Below, in pieces: positions 43,523 to 51,280 of a DNA stretch of 54,453 nt (its first letter is position 1; every line of letters begins with the position of its first letter). The stretch lies in the NCBI RefSeq assembly GCF_010975005.1, contig NZ_JAAIVC010000009.1, positions 1 through 54,453 of the forward strand. Reading direction: 5' to 3'. A model generated the notes under the pieces. It was not told the origin of the DNA and searched no databases. It saw nothing but the letters and a program-made list of their open reading frames with translations. The translations under genes and the position numbers were made by a program. The DNA comes from Caulobacter sp. 17J65-9 (GTDB taxonomy: Bacteria > Pseudomonadota > Alphaproteobacteria > Caulobacterales > Caulobacteraceae).

Positions 43523-45106
43523 TCAGGCCCCGCCGTGGGCGGCGCGGAGCTGGATCTTGTCGATCTTGCCCGTCGCCGCCAGCGGCATGTTGGGCAGGCG
43601 CACGACGGCGTCCGGCACCCACCAGGAAGCGACCTGGCCGCGCACGGAATCCAGCAGGGCCTTGTCCGAAATCTCGTGCCCGTCGCGCAGCTCGACCAGC
43701 AGGATCGGGCGCTCGCTCCACTTGACGTCGGCGCGCCCGATCACCGCCGCGAGGGCGACCTCGGGCAGGCTGCAGACGATGGATTCGATCTCGGCCGGGT
43801 TGATCCACTCGCCGCCGGACTTGATCAGGTCCTTCGCCCGGCCGGTGATGGTCAGGTTGCCCTTGCGGTCGATGCGGGCGAGATCGCCGGTGTCGAACCA
43901 GCCGTCCGCGTTGGTGGCGTTGTGGCTCTGGCCGAAATAGCGCTCGATCACGGCCGCGCCACGCACGTGCAGGCGGCCCTCCTGGTCGCGTTGCTCGGCC
44001 AGCGGCGCGCCGGTCTCGTCGGCCAGCATCAGGTCCACGCCCAGCGCCGGACGTCCCGAGACCGCGGCCGCGCGATCCGGCTCGCCGATGACGCCGAACA
44101 CGCCGACGGGCGACAGCTCGGTCATGCCCCAGCTGTTCTGGACGACCACGCCCAGCTCGCGCTCCAGGCGCTCCATCAGGGCCGGCGGGGTCGCCGCGCC
44201 GCCCAGGATGATCCGCTGCAGCGAGGGCAGCTTCGCGCCGACAGCCTCCAGGTGCTCGCACAGGCCCAGGAAGACGGTCGGCACCCCGACCGCGATGGTC
44301 ACGCCCTCGGCGGCGATCAGGCGGGCCAGGCTGGCGCCGTCGGTGTGACGGCCGGGCAGGACCATCTTGCTGCCGGCGGCCGGCAGGGCGAACGGCAGGC
44401 CCCAGGCGTTGGCGTGGAACAGCGGTACGATCGGCATCACGACGTCGACCGTGCGCGCGCCCAGCACGTCGGCCTGCAGCATCTTGAGGGTGTGCAGGTA
44501 GCTGGAGCGGTGGGTGTAGGTCACGCCCTTGGGCGCGCCGGTCGAGCCGGAGGTGAAGCACAGGCCCGACGGCGCGGTCTCGTCGAACTCGCCCCACGCG
44601 ACGTCGGCGGCGGCGGTCGCGATCAGCGGGTCGAGCTCCTGCACCAGGGCCCGCGGATGGGACGCCGTCGTCGGGCCGTCGATGACCAGGATGCGCTCCA
44701 GGCCCTGCGCGTGATCGGCCACCTCGAGGGCGAGCTTCAGCAGGTCGGCGCTGACCACCGCGATGCGGGCGCCGGACTGATCCAGCATCCAGGCCAGTTG
44801 CACGGCGGTCAGGCGCGGATTGAGCGTGTGGCAGACCGCGCCCATGCCCATGATGGCGAACCAGGCTTCGACGTGGGCCTGGGTGTTCCAGGCCAGGGTG
44901 GCGACCCGCTGGCCCTTCTCGACGCCGAAGCCGGCGAGCACGCCGGAGGTCCGGCGGGCGCGACCGTGCAGGTCCGCATAGCCGATCCGGGCGTTCTCAC
45001 GCCCCTCGCGCGCGGTCACGACCTCCGCTTCTGGATGCCATTTCGCGGCGTAGTCCAGGATCTTGTCGAGGGTCAGGGCGAACGATTGGATGCTGCCGTC
45101 GATCAT
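43523..45106 (-). CDS. acyl-CoA synthetase (AMP-forming, long-chain fatty-acid-CoA ligase type)
   Basis: A 527-residue ANL-family enzyme. It has the ATP-binding P-loop TSGSTGAPKGVTYTHRS, the NSWGMTE motif, DTGDLARID and the hinge-lysine region GRAKDLIKSGGEWI. The catalytic Lys lies in the C-terminal subdomain, in ATGKIDKIQLR. It turns a carboxylic acid, ATP and CoA into acyl-CoA. The length and motifs fit medium- to long-chain fatty acyl ligases, though aromatic acids are possible. It lies 79 bases downstream of the serine hydrolase on the same strand and probably belongs to the gntR transcript. Confidence 0.92.
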   Translation of the reverse strand: MIDGSIQSFALTLDKILDYAAKWHPEAEVVTAREGRENARIGYADLHGRARRTSGVLAGFGVEKGQRVATLAWNTQAHVEAWFAIMGMGAVCHTLNPRLTAVQLAWMLDQSGARIAVVSADLLKLALEVADHAQGLERILVIDGPTTASHPRALVQELDPLIATAAADVAWGEFDETAPSGLCFTSGSTGAPKGVTYTHRSSYLHTLKMLQADVLGARTVDVVMPIVPLFHANAWGLPFALPAAGSKMVLPGRHTDGASLARLIAAEGVTIAVGVPTVFLGLCEHLEAVGAKLPSLQRIILGGAATPPALMERLERELGVVVQNSWGMTELSPVGVFGVIGEPDRAAAVSGRPALGVDLMLADETGAPLAEQRDQEGRLHVRGAAVIERYFGQSHNATNADGWFDTGDLARIDRKGNLTITGRAKDLIKSGGEWINPAEIESIVCSLPEVALAAVIGRADVKWSERPILLVELRDGHEISDKALLDSVRGQVASWWVPDAVVRLPNMPLAATGKIDKIQLRAAHGGA

Positions 45107-45185
45107 GGCGCTGTCCTGTACTAGAGCGGGCGGGCAGGGCCTGGCCGAGCCGAGGTACGCTTCGGTCGGTGGGGCGCGTCGGCGG

Positions 45186-46232
45186 TCAGCCGATCACCTT
45201 CATCAGCCTGAGCCAGAGTTGCTGGTCGAAATCGGGGTCGTTGGTGGCCGCGCCGGTCCGCACGACGATCAGCTTGCGGCTGGGCACGACGTAGAGGCGA
45301 CGGTCGAACAGGCCGAGCGCGCCGACCAGGTCCGCGGGCGCCGCGGGGATCAACTGACCTTCGCTGCGCGCGGCCTGGGCGCGGACGGTGTAGGCGCCGC
45401 CGTTCAGCCACCACAGCCGGCCGTAGGACGGATTGGTGGTCGAGCGGGTGAACAGGGCGTCCAGCTGCGCCTTGGACACGACGCGCGTGCCGTTGTCCGC
45501 GACCCCGCCGTTCAGGACCATCAATCCGAACATCGCGACGTCGCGGGGCGTGGTCACCAGCCCGGTGTCGTTGCCGACGGACGCCAGGGCGGCCGGACGC
45601 TTGCGCCAGGCGGTGTCCTTCATGCCGGCCGGCGCGGTCAGCCAGTCGTGGGTGATCGTCTCGAGCGGTTGCTTGGCCGCCGCCGTGATGATCCGCTTGG
45701 TGATCGCATAGACCGGCGTGTTGTAGAAAAAGACAGTGTTCGGCGGCGCGACGTAGGCGAATTTCTCGTCGAGCCCCGAGCTCATCGTCAGGACGTCGAT
45801 GACCCGGATCTTCGCTTCCTGCTCGGCGGAGGCTTTGGACCAGCCCTGGCCGAGGTAGGTGGAGACGGGCGCCTCGATGTCGAGCAGTCCCTTGTCGATG
45901 GCGATCGCCACCAGGACCGCGACAAAGCTCTTCTGCTGGGAGGCGACATCCTCAAGCAGGGCGCCGTCGGCGCTGGGGCCGTAGGTGAAGGCGGCGAACA
46001 CCGGATCCGACTCCGGCCCCGGCCAGGCCTGGTTGATCAGCACCTTGCCGTTCTGGATGACGATGAACCCCGTGGAGTTCTTCCTGCGGAGATAGTCGAG
46101 CAGGTTCTTCAGATCTTCAGGCTGGGCCGCTGCGGGGACGGCGGCCGGAGCAGGCGCCGCACAAGCGACTGGCGCGGCCGCGAGGAAGGCGGCGAGGGCG
46201 CAAGCGAAACCACGGCCGAGCGCGCGTGACAT
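45186..46232 (-). CDS. exported serine hydrolase, beta-lactamase-related
   Basis: A 348-residue protein with an N-terminal signal (about 1-24). The catalytic motif is SQQK (Ser98, Lys101), with a YNT motif (FFYNTPVY) as the second element. It is of the same superfamily as the gene at 38060 but only distantly similar, and is smaller. As an exported esterase it could act on the substrate before or after outer-membrane passage. Its ATG overlaps the gntR stop codon (ATGA), so the two are translationally coupled, an unusual pairing of a regulator with an enzyme in one tight unit. Confidence 0.85.
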   Translation of the reverse strand: MSRALGRGFACALAAFLAAAPVACAAPAPAAVPAAAQPEDLKNLLDYLRRKNSTGFIVIQNGKVLINQAWPGPESDPVFAAFTYGPSADGALLEDVASQQKSFVAVLVAIAIDKGLLDIEAPVSTYLGQGWSKASAEQEAKIRVIDVLTMSSGLDEKFAYVAPPNTVFFYNTPVYAITKRIITAAAKQPLETITHDWLTAPAGMKDTAWRKRPAALASVGNDTGLVTTPRDVAMFGLMVLNGGVADNGTRVVSKAQLDALFTRSTTNPSYGRLWWLNGGAYTVRAQAARSEGQLIPAAPADLVGALGLFDRRLYVVPSRKLIVVRTGAATNDPDFDQQLWLRLMKVIG

Positions 46233-47083
46233 CAGTTCGATCTCCGTCCGGCGACCGCGCGCCGTTTGGTGGTCGGGCTCGGCGTCGTCGCGGAGACGTC
46301 CCGCTTAACGCGTGGGCCGCGCGCCAGCATGATGCGCGCCACCTCGCCCTGCATGAAGTAAAGGATCTCGCGCGCCGCCTGGCTGGCCTTGTCCGGATCG
46401 CGCTCGAGCAGGCCGGCGCGGACGCTGCGCCAATGCTCGTAGGGGCCCGGGCCGTTGGCGTTCACCGCCAGGGCGACGTAGGAGAAGTGGAAGCGGGTCT
46501 TGCGGCGGATGGAGGCGGTCATGCGCTGGGCGTCCGCGCTGCCGTATTCCATCATGTCGCTGAAGATCGCTTCGCTGACCTCGATGATCTGGTCCGACGG
46601 GGCGCCGCTCTCCGCGTCGCTCAACAGCCGGTCGATCTTCTTCAGAATGTTGCGGATGGCGCTGTCCGGCGCCCGCATGCAGGCGAAACGCGCCGCCAGG
46701 CCGTAAAGCGCGGCGCGGACCTCATAGAGATCGAAGACCTCTTCGACCGTCGTCGCCGACACGCGCGCGCCGCGGTTTTCCTCGATCTCGATCAGGCCGT
46801 CGTCGGCCAGGGCGCGCAGGGCGCGGCGCACGGTCGAGCGTCCGACGCCGAACTCGTCGCACAGCCGGACCTCGCGCAGCCATTCGCCCGGCGGGATTTC
46901 GCTCTTCTGGATCCGGGTCCGCAGGGTCTGCGCGACCTCCTCGGCGGTCGGCGCGACGCTCGCAACCGCCTCGTTTTGCTCGGTTTTCGGTGTGCGCGCC
47001 ACGGAATCGCCCCCCTGCAGGCCCGCGGCATTCAGCCGGGGCTCCGCCAGTCTCGCATTGGGCATTCCTATTTCGCGCTGCAT
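46232..47083 (-). CDS. GntR family regulator, FadR (FCD) subfamily
   Basis: A 283-residue regulator. An N-terminal extension of about 45 residues is followed by the winged helix (TLRTRIQKSEIPPGEWLRE, LCDEFGVGRSTVRRALRALADDGLI, wing EIEENRGARV). The C-terminal all-helical FCD domain starts EEVFDLYEVRAAL and ends with LYFMQGEVARIML. FCD proteins usually bind organic acids or acyl compounds through His/Asp and Arg residues. A TTGTTGTACAA operator lies 37 bases upstream of the start, which suggests autoregulation, and the same motif is found at every other promoter of the cluster. The first ATG has only a weak ribosome site; a start at 47065 is possible. Confidence 0.92.
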   Translation of the reverse strand: MQREIGMPNARLAEPRLNAAGLQGGDSVARTPKTEQNEAVASVAPTAEEVAQTLRTRIQKSEIPPGEWLREVRLCDEFGVGRSTVRRALRALADDGLIEIEENRGARVSATTVEEVFDLYEVRAALYGLAARFACMRAPDSAIRNILKKIDRLLSDAESGAPSDQIIEVSEAIFSDMMEYGSADAQRMTASIRRKTRFHFSYVALAVNANGPGPYEHWRSVRAGLLERDPDKASQAAREILYFMQGEVARIMLARGPRVKRDVSATTPSPTTKRRAVAGRRSN

Positions 47084-47119
47084 GACCGGGCAAGTAACTT
47101 GTCTGACCTAACGGCCTGA

Positions 47120-47130
47120 TTGTTGTACAA
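47120..47130. promoter_or_regulatory. predicted GntR operator, site 2 (autoregulation)
   Basis: TTGTTGTACAA fits TNGTNNNACNA and lies in front of gntR on the side of its start. A degenerate second copy, TTGTCTGACCT, lies at 47099-47109, one base off the consensus, nearer the start codon. Confidence 0.68.
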
Positions 47131-47206
47131 TTAGAAGAGCTTCGGCTTTCGCCGGCTGTCGCGGCGGCCCGGTCGGGCCGCCGCGAGCCGGTTCAGGCCG
47201 GCCGGA

Positions 47207-49582
47207 TCACCAGCGGTAGGAGACGCTCACCCCGACGGTGCGCGGGCGGCTGTAGCGGTTGGCCAGCGGAATGGCGCCCTGCTGCAGCTTGAGGACCGGG
47301 ATGACTTCGTCGGTGGCGTTTTTCACGAAGAAGGCCACCTCCGTCCGGCGGAAATCGACGCCGGTGCGCAGGTCGACGTTGTCGAGATCCTCGAGCGGGA
47401 TGAACGGCGCGGCCGCGGTCACGGTGTCCTGTCCGCCGCCACGCTGCCCGTTGTAGGCGACGTTGAAGAAGCCGTTCAGGTCGCCGACGAGCGGGCGGCG
47501 GTAGTTCACGTTGGCCGACATGGTCCAGTCGGGCATCTGGGCGACCTGGCTGTCCAGGATCGGCGCGCCGGGGACCGACGCCACTTCTTCCCACTTCGCG
47601 GACTGGTGCGCGCCGTTGAGGCTGAGCATCAGCCGGCCTTCGCCGATCCGGAAGTTGGAATCGAGGGCGGCCTCGATGCCTTTGATCCGGACCGTGCCGC
47701 CGTTGATGTTGAAGATCTGGCCGGCCTGCGCGCAGACGTTGGCCACGGTGCAGCCGTCCAGCACGCTGGCGATCGCGTCGGTGGTTTCCGAGGTGTAGGC
47801 CGAGAGGCGGAAGAACACGTGCTTGGTGACGTCGGACTTCAGGCCGACCTCGTAGCTGGTGGTGTTTTCGTTCTCATAGGCCGGACGCAGCGGGTTGGGC
47901 GCCACGGCGACGGCCGTCCCGTTGTTCACGCCGCCGGCGCGGTAGCCCGTGCCGGTACGGGCGTAGATGAGCGCCGGCACCGGTCCGTGCAGGCGATAGC
48001 TGGCCGAGGCCGCATAGCTCAGATTGTTCTGCTCGAACTCGTAGGTCGTCGGCGTGCCGACCGGCGTGGTCGTGTAGAGGCGGAAGTCGCTCTGGCTGGC
48101 GGTCTTGTCGTCGCGCGAGTAGCGCAGCTCGCCGTCCAGCGAGAGGTCGCCGATCTGGTACTTGAGCGAGCCGTAGACTGCGGCCGAGCGATACTCCGAC
48201 GGGACCAGGCGGTGGGTGCCGAAGGCCAGCGGGAAGGTCGTCGGACAGGTCAGAGCGGTCGGCTTCAGCCGATAGCAGATCGGCGCCGTCGGCGTGCCGC
48301 CGCAGATGCCGGACGAGGCGGTCAGCGCGCAGGGGCTGGTCGTCACGTCGCGGACGTAGGTGTCGTCCTGCGCCAGGTATTCGGCGCCGGCCAGCCATTG
48401 CAGGTCGCCGTCGATCGCGTCGCCGGTGATGTGGACGTCCTGGTAGAAGGTCTCGTCCTTGGCGTCGGTGTACGTCCCGCCCAGCGGATAGAGGCCGATC
48501 TCGTTCAGCGACTGGAACATCGCCTCGGTCGCGAGGTCGACCGCGGCGGAGAAGTGCTGCTGCGAGCGCGAGCGCAGCGCCATCGTCGTGGACGTCAGGG
48601 CGCCCCAGCCCAGGTCGTACTTGGCGGTCAGCATCGCGCGGTCGACCTTCTGGTGCAGGTCGTTCAGCGTGTCTTGCGGGATGTCGTAGCGGGGACCGGT
48701 GTAGCCGAGCGGAATCGTGGCGATCTGGCCCGCCGGGACCACCCATTGGTTGGCGAAGGTCGGCAGGTTCATGTCCTGCGAGTCGACCAGCAGGTTCACG
48801 TCCAGCGGGCCATCGGTGTAGCGGATCTGGCCGCGCACGATGTAGCCGTCGGTGTGGTCGTAGTACTTGTTCTGGTTGGGGTTGTAGTATTGACCGGCCC
48901 CTTGGCCGGTGACCTGGGCGCCGAGGCGGACCGCCACCTTGTCGCTCAGCTGCTGGTTGACGACGCCTTCCATCCGCAGCTGCTCGAGGTCGTCGGTGTA
49001 GGTCGCCGACACGCGTCCGCCGTTGCGCTGCTGCGGCTGGGCCAGGACGACGTTGACGCTGCCGTATTCGGAGTTGCGGCCGTAGAGCGCGCCCTGCGGG
49101 CCTTCCAGGACCTCGATGCGCGCCAGGTCGAAGTAGTCGATGCGCTTGAAGTTGCGCCCGCCGAGCGTGCTGCTGCCGACATAGGCGCCGTTCACGAACA
49201 GGCCGACGCCCGAGTCCGCGCTGGTCGCGCGCTGGGTGCCCGAGCCGCGGATCGACACTTCGGCCAGGTTTTCGCTCTGCAGGCCGTTGAAGCGGGCGCC
49301 GGGCACGGTCTGGAGAAGATCGCCGACCCCCTCGATCGGGCTCTTCGCCTCGAGCTGTTCGGCCGACATCGCCGTGATCGTGCTGGGCACGTCGCGGACG
49401 GCCTCTTCGCGGCGGCGCGCCGTGACGACGACGTCGCCGAGCTCGGTGGCCTTGTCCTTATCCGTCGCGGCCGTGTCGGCCGCCGTCGAACCGGCGCTCT
49501 GGGCTTGGGCCATCACGACCCCGGGGCTCATCGCCGCGATCAGCGCGACGGACGAGCACGCAAGCAAGCGGACCTTCCTCAT
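47207..49582 (-). CDS. TonB-dependent receptor
   Basis: A 791-residue outer-membrane receptor. The signal peptide (about 1-25, ending VMAQA) is followed by the TonB-box-like GDVVVTARRRE and a plug domain (about 55-165), with VSIRGSGTQR and RIEVLEGPQGALYGRNS. A 22-strand barrel is expected up to the terminal VGVSVSYRW. It resembles the FpvA-less catabolic receptors common in sphingomonads and caulobacters. AAGGGGGGAG precedes the ATG. A GntR-type operator and a TTGACA box lie upstream, so it is probably the outer-membrane entry for the substrate of the cluster. Confidence 0.93.
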   Translation of the reverse strand: MRKVRLLACSSVALIAAMSPGVVMAQAQSAGSTAADTAATDKDKATELGDVVVTARRREEAVRDVPSTITAMSAEQLEAKSPIEGVGDLLQTVPGARFNGLQSENLAEVSIRGSGTQRATSADSGVGLFVNGAYVGSSTLGGRNFKRIDYFDLARIEVLEGPQGALYGRNSEYGSVNVVLAQPQQRNGGRVSATYTDDLEQLRMEGVVNQQLSDKVAVRLGAQVTGQGAGQYYNPNQNKYYDHTDGYIVRGQIRYTDGPLDVNLLVDSQDMNLPTFANQWVVPAGQIATIPLGYTGPRYDIPQDTLNDLHQKVDRAMLTAKYDLGWGALTSTTMALRSRSQQHFSAAVDLATEAMFQSLNEIGLYPLGGTYTDAKDETFYQDVHITGDAIDGDLQWLAGAEYLAQDDTYVRDVTTSPCALTASSGICGGTPTAPICYRLKPTALTCPTTFPLAFGTHRLVPSEYRSAAVYGSLKYQIGDLSLDGELRYSRDDKTASQSDFRLYTTTPVGTPTTYEFEQNNLSYAASASYRLHGPVPALIYARTGTGYRAGGVNNGTAVAVAPNPLRPAYENENTTSYEVGLKSDVTKHVFFRLSAYTSETTDAIASVLDGCTVANVCAQAGQIFNINGGTVRIKGIEAALDSNFRIGEGRLMLSLNGAHQSAKWEEVASVPGAPILDSQVAQMPDWTMSANVNYRRPLVGDLNGFFNVAYNGQRGGGQDTVTAAAPFIPLEDLDNVDLRTGVDFRRTEVAFFVKNATDEVIPVLKLQQGAIPLANRYSRPRTVGVSVSYRW

Positions 49583-49662
49583 TCACTCCCCCCTTATTCG
49601 TGCCGTCGATCTCCGCCGCGGCTAAGCTGAACCATTCTCCCTGTCCCACCTTCCTGTCAAGA

Positions 49663-49673
49663 TTGTACGACAA
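49663..49673. promoter_or_regulatory. predicted GntR operator, site 3
   Basis: TTGTACGACAA (on the minus strand TTGTCGTACAA, identical to site 1) lies 80 bases upstream of the receptor start. On the minus strand a TTGACA -35 box (complement of 49655-49660) follows after two bases. Confidence 0.72.
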
Positions 49674-49833
49674 TTCACGCTTCACGGTGTGGCGCCGCGG
49701 TCAGCCTTGCGTATCAATGGTGTCCGAACGGTTGGCGTAACGGCGCTCTGAGCGAGCCCGCGGGCGAACGGCCGAAGGGCCTGCCATACAAGGGGGCGTC
49801 GGGCTTGTCGGGCGGAGCGCCGGCTGTCGCTAG

Positions 49834-49844
49834 TTGTCAGACAA
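49834..49844. promoter_or_regulatory. predicted GntR operator, site 4
   Basis: TTGTCAGACAA fits TNGTNNNACNA. It precedes site 5 by 22 bases centre to centre, about two helical turns, so two dimers could bind the same face of the DNA. Confidence 0.62.
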
Positions 49845-49855
49845 GTGACGCGCTC

Positions 49856-49876
49856 TTGTCGTGCAATTGCTTGACA
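49856..49876 (+). promoter_or_regulatory. predicted GntR operator, site 5, with -35 box
   Basis: TTGTCGTGCAA (49856-49866) differs from site 1 by one base. A TTGACA box at 49871-49876 follows after four bases, the same layout as at site 1. It lies upstream of the second MFS gene, whose ATG is at 49938. Confidence 0.66.
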
Positions 49877-49937
49877 TCCGCCAATCGCCGAAAGACGCTC
49901 GGCCCCAGAGCGTCATCAAGAACGCCAAGGGGAGCGG

Positions 49938-51275
49938 ATGTCCGTGTCGAAGACCGCCGGCAAAGCGCCCGGCCCGAAGATCGCGATCATGGCCTCGGCC
50001 GGGGCCGCCGTCGAATGGTACGACTTCTTCATCTACGGCACGGCGGCGGCGCTCGTCTTCCCGCACCTGTTCTTCCCGGCCGATCTTCCCCCCTTCGTGG
50101 CGCAGATCGCGTCCTTCAGCACCTTCGCCGTCGGCTTCATCGCCCGCCCGCTGGGGGGAATGCTGTTCGGCCATTTCGGCGACATGCACGGGCGCAAGCG
50201 CGCCCTGGTGGTGGCCATGTTCCTGATGGGCCTCTCGACCGTGCTGATCGGGTTCTTGCCCGGCTATGCCGACGTCGGCGTCGCCGCGCCGCTGGCGCTG
50301 GTGGCCTTGCGTTTCATCCAGGGCCTGGCCGTTGGCGGCCAGTGGGGCGGCGCAGCCCTGCTGGCGATCGAGAGCGCGCCCGCCGGCCGGCGCGGCTTCT
50401 ACGGCAGTTTCGTGCAGGTCGGCGTGCCGCTGGGCGTCGTGCTCGCCAACGCCGTGTTCCTGGCCGTCAGCGCGACGCTCGCCGAAGACAGCTTCATGGC
50501 CTGGGGCTGGCGGGTCGGCTTCATCCTCAGCGTGGTGCTGATCTTCATCGGCCTCGCCGTGCACCTGGGCGTGACGGAACCGGCGGCCGAAAAGTCCGCT
50601 GAGCCGGGGCCGCAAGCCGGCGCGCGGCGTCGTTCGCCGCTGATGGAGGCGGCGCGCGGACATTGGCGGACCATCCTGCTCGCCGGCGGCGCCTTCGTGG
50701 CCAACAACGTCTGTTTCTACGTCGCCATCACCTACGCCATCGCCTACGGCACCACGACCGTGGGGCTCGAGCGAGACGTCGTGCTGTCGGCGGTGATGGC
50801 CGGGAGCGCGCTGATGATCCCGGTGCTGCTGCTGTGTGGCGCGGCCTCCGACCGGTTCGGCCGGCGCGGGATCTTCCTGCTCGGCGCCCTGCTCTCGGGC
50901 GTGTGGGCCTTCGTGGTGTTTCCGCTGCTGGAGTCCGGCTCGGTCCCGGCCGTCTTCCTGGCGATCGCCGGCCAGCTGGTGTTCGTCAGCATGATGTACG
51001 GGCCGCAGGCGGCGCTGTTCGCCGAGCTGTTCCCCAAGTCGGTGCGCTACTCGGGTGCGTCGCTGGGCTACCAGATCGGCGCCGTGGTCGGCGGCGGCCT
51101 GGCGCCGATCATCGCCACCGCCCTGTTCGCCGAATACCAGTCGAGCCAGCCGATCTCGGTCTACCTGGCTTCCATGTGCGCGATTTCCTTCCTCAGCGTG
51201 CTCTTCCTCGGGCGCCGTCGGGGCGGCGACGTCGCGGATCAGAGCGCGTCCGTCGCGCAAGGCCAGATCGGATAG
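49938..51275 (+). CDS. MFS transporter, metabolite:H+ symporter type
   Basis: A 445-residue carrier of the MHS subfamily (ShiA/ProP-like) with twelve helices. The N-terminal ASAGAAVEWYDFFIYGTAAAL and FLPGYADVGVAAPLALVALRF segments (read in pieces) and the GHFGDMHGRKRALV loop are hallmarks. MHS carriers import organic acids, osmolytes or aromatic acids with protons. GGGGAGCGG precedes the ATG. It is the first gene of a rightward unit with the M28-like gene and has two upstream operator-like sites, so it is the likely inner-membrane importer of the cluster. Confidence 0.91.
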   Translation: MSVSKTAGKAPGPKIAIMASAGAAVEWYDFFIYGTAAALVFPHLFFPADLPPFVAQIASFSTFAVGFIARPLGGMLFGHFGDMHGRKRALVVAMFLMGLSTVLIGFLPGYADVGVAAPLALVALRFIQGLAVGGQWGGAALLAIESAPAGRRGFYGSFVQVGVPLGVVLANAVFLAVSATLAEDSFMAWGWRVGFILSVVLIFIGLAVHLGVTEPAAEKSAEPGPQAGARRRSPLMEAARGHWRTILLAGGAFVANNVCFYVAITYAIAYGTTTVGLERDVVLSAVMAGSALMIPVLLLCGAASDRFGRRGIFLLGALLSGVWAFVVFPLLESGSVPAVFLAIAGQLVFVSMMYGPQAALFAELFPKSVRYSGASLGYQIGAVVGGGLAPIIATALFAEYQSSQPISVYLASMCAISFLSVLFLGRRRGGDVADQSASVAQGQIG

Positions 51276-51280
51276 TGGCG

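Noticed and set aside
45107-45185. A GntR operator in front of the acyl-CoA ligase gene (CTGTCCTGTACTAG)
   Set aside because: The half-sites do not have the TNGTNNNACNA spacing; the ligase gene is better explained as part of the gntR transcript.
47606-49630. A 674-codon plus-strand frame opposite the second TonB receptor
   Set aside because: Antisense shadow of high-GC coding DNA without any recognisable domain.
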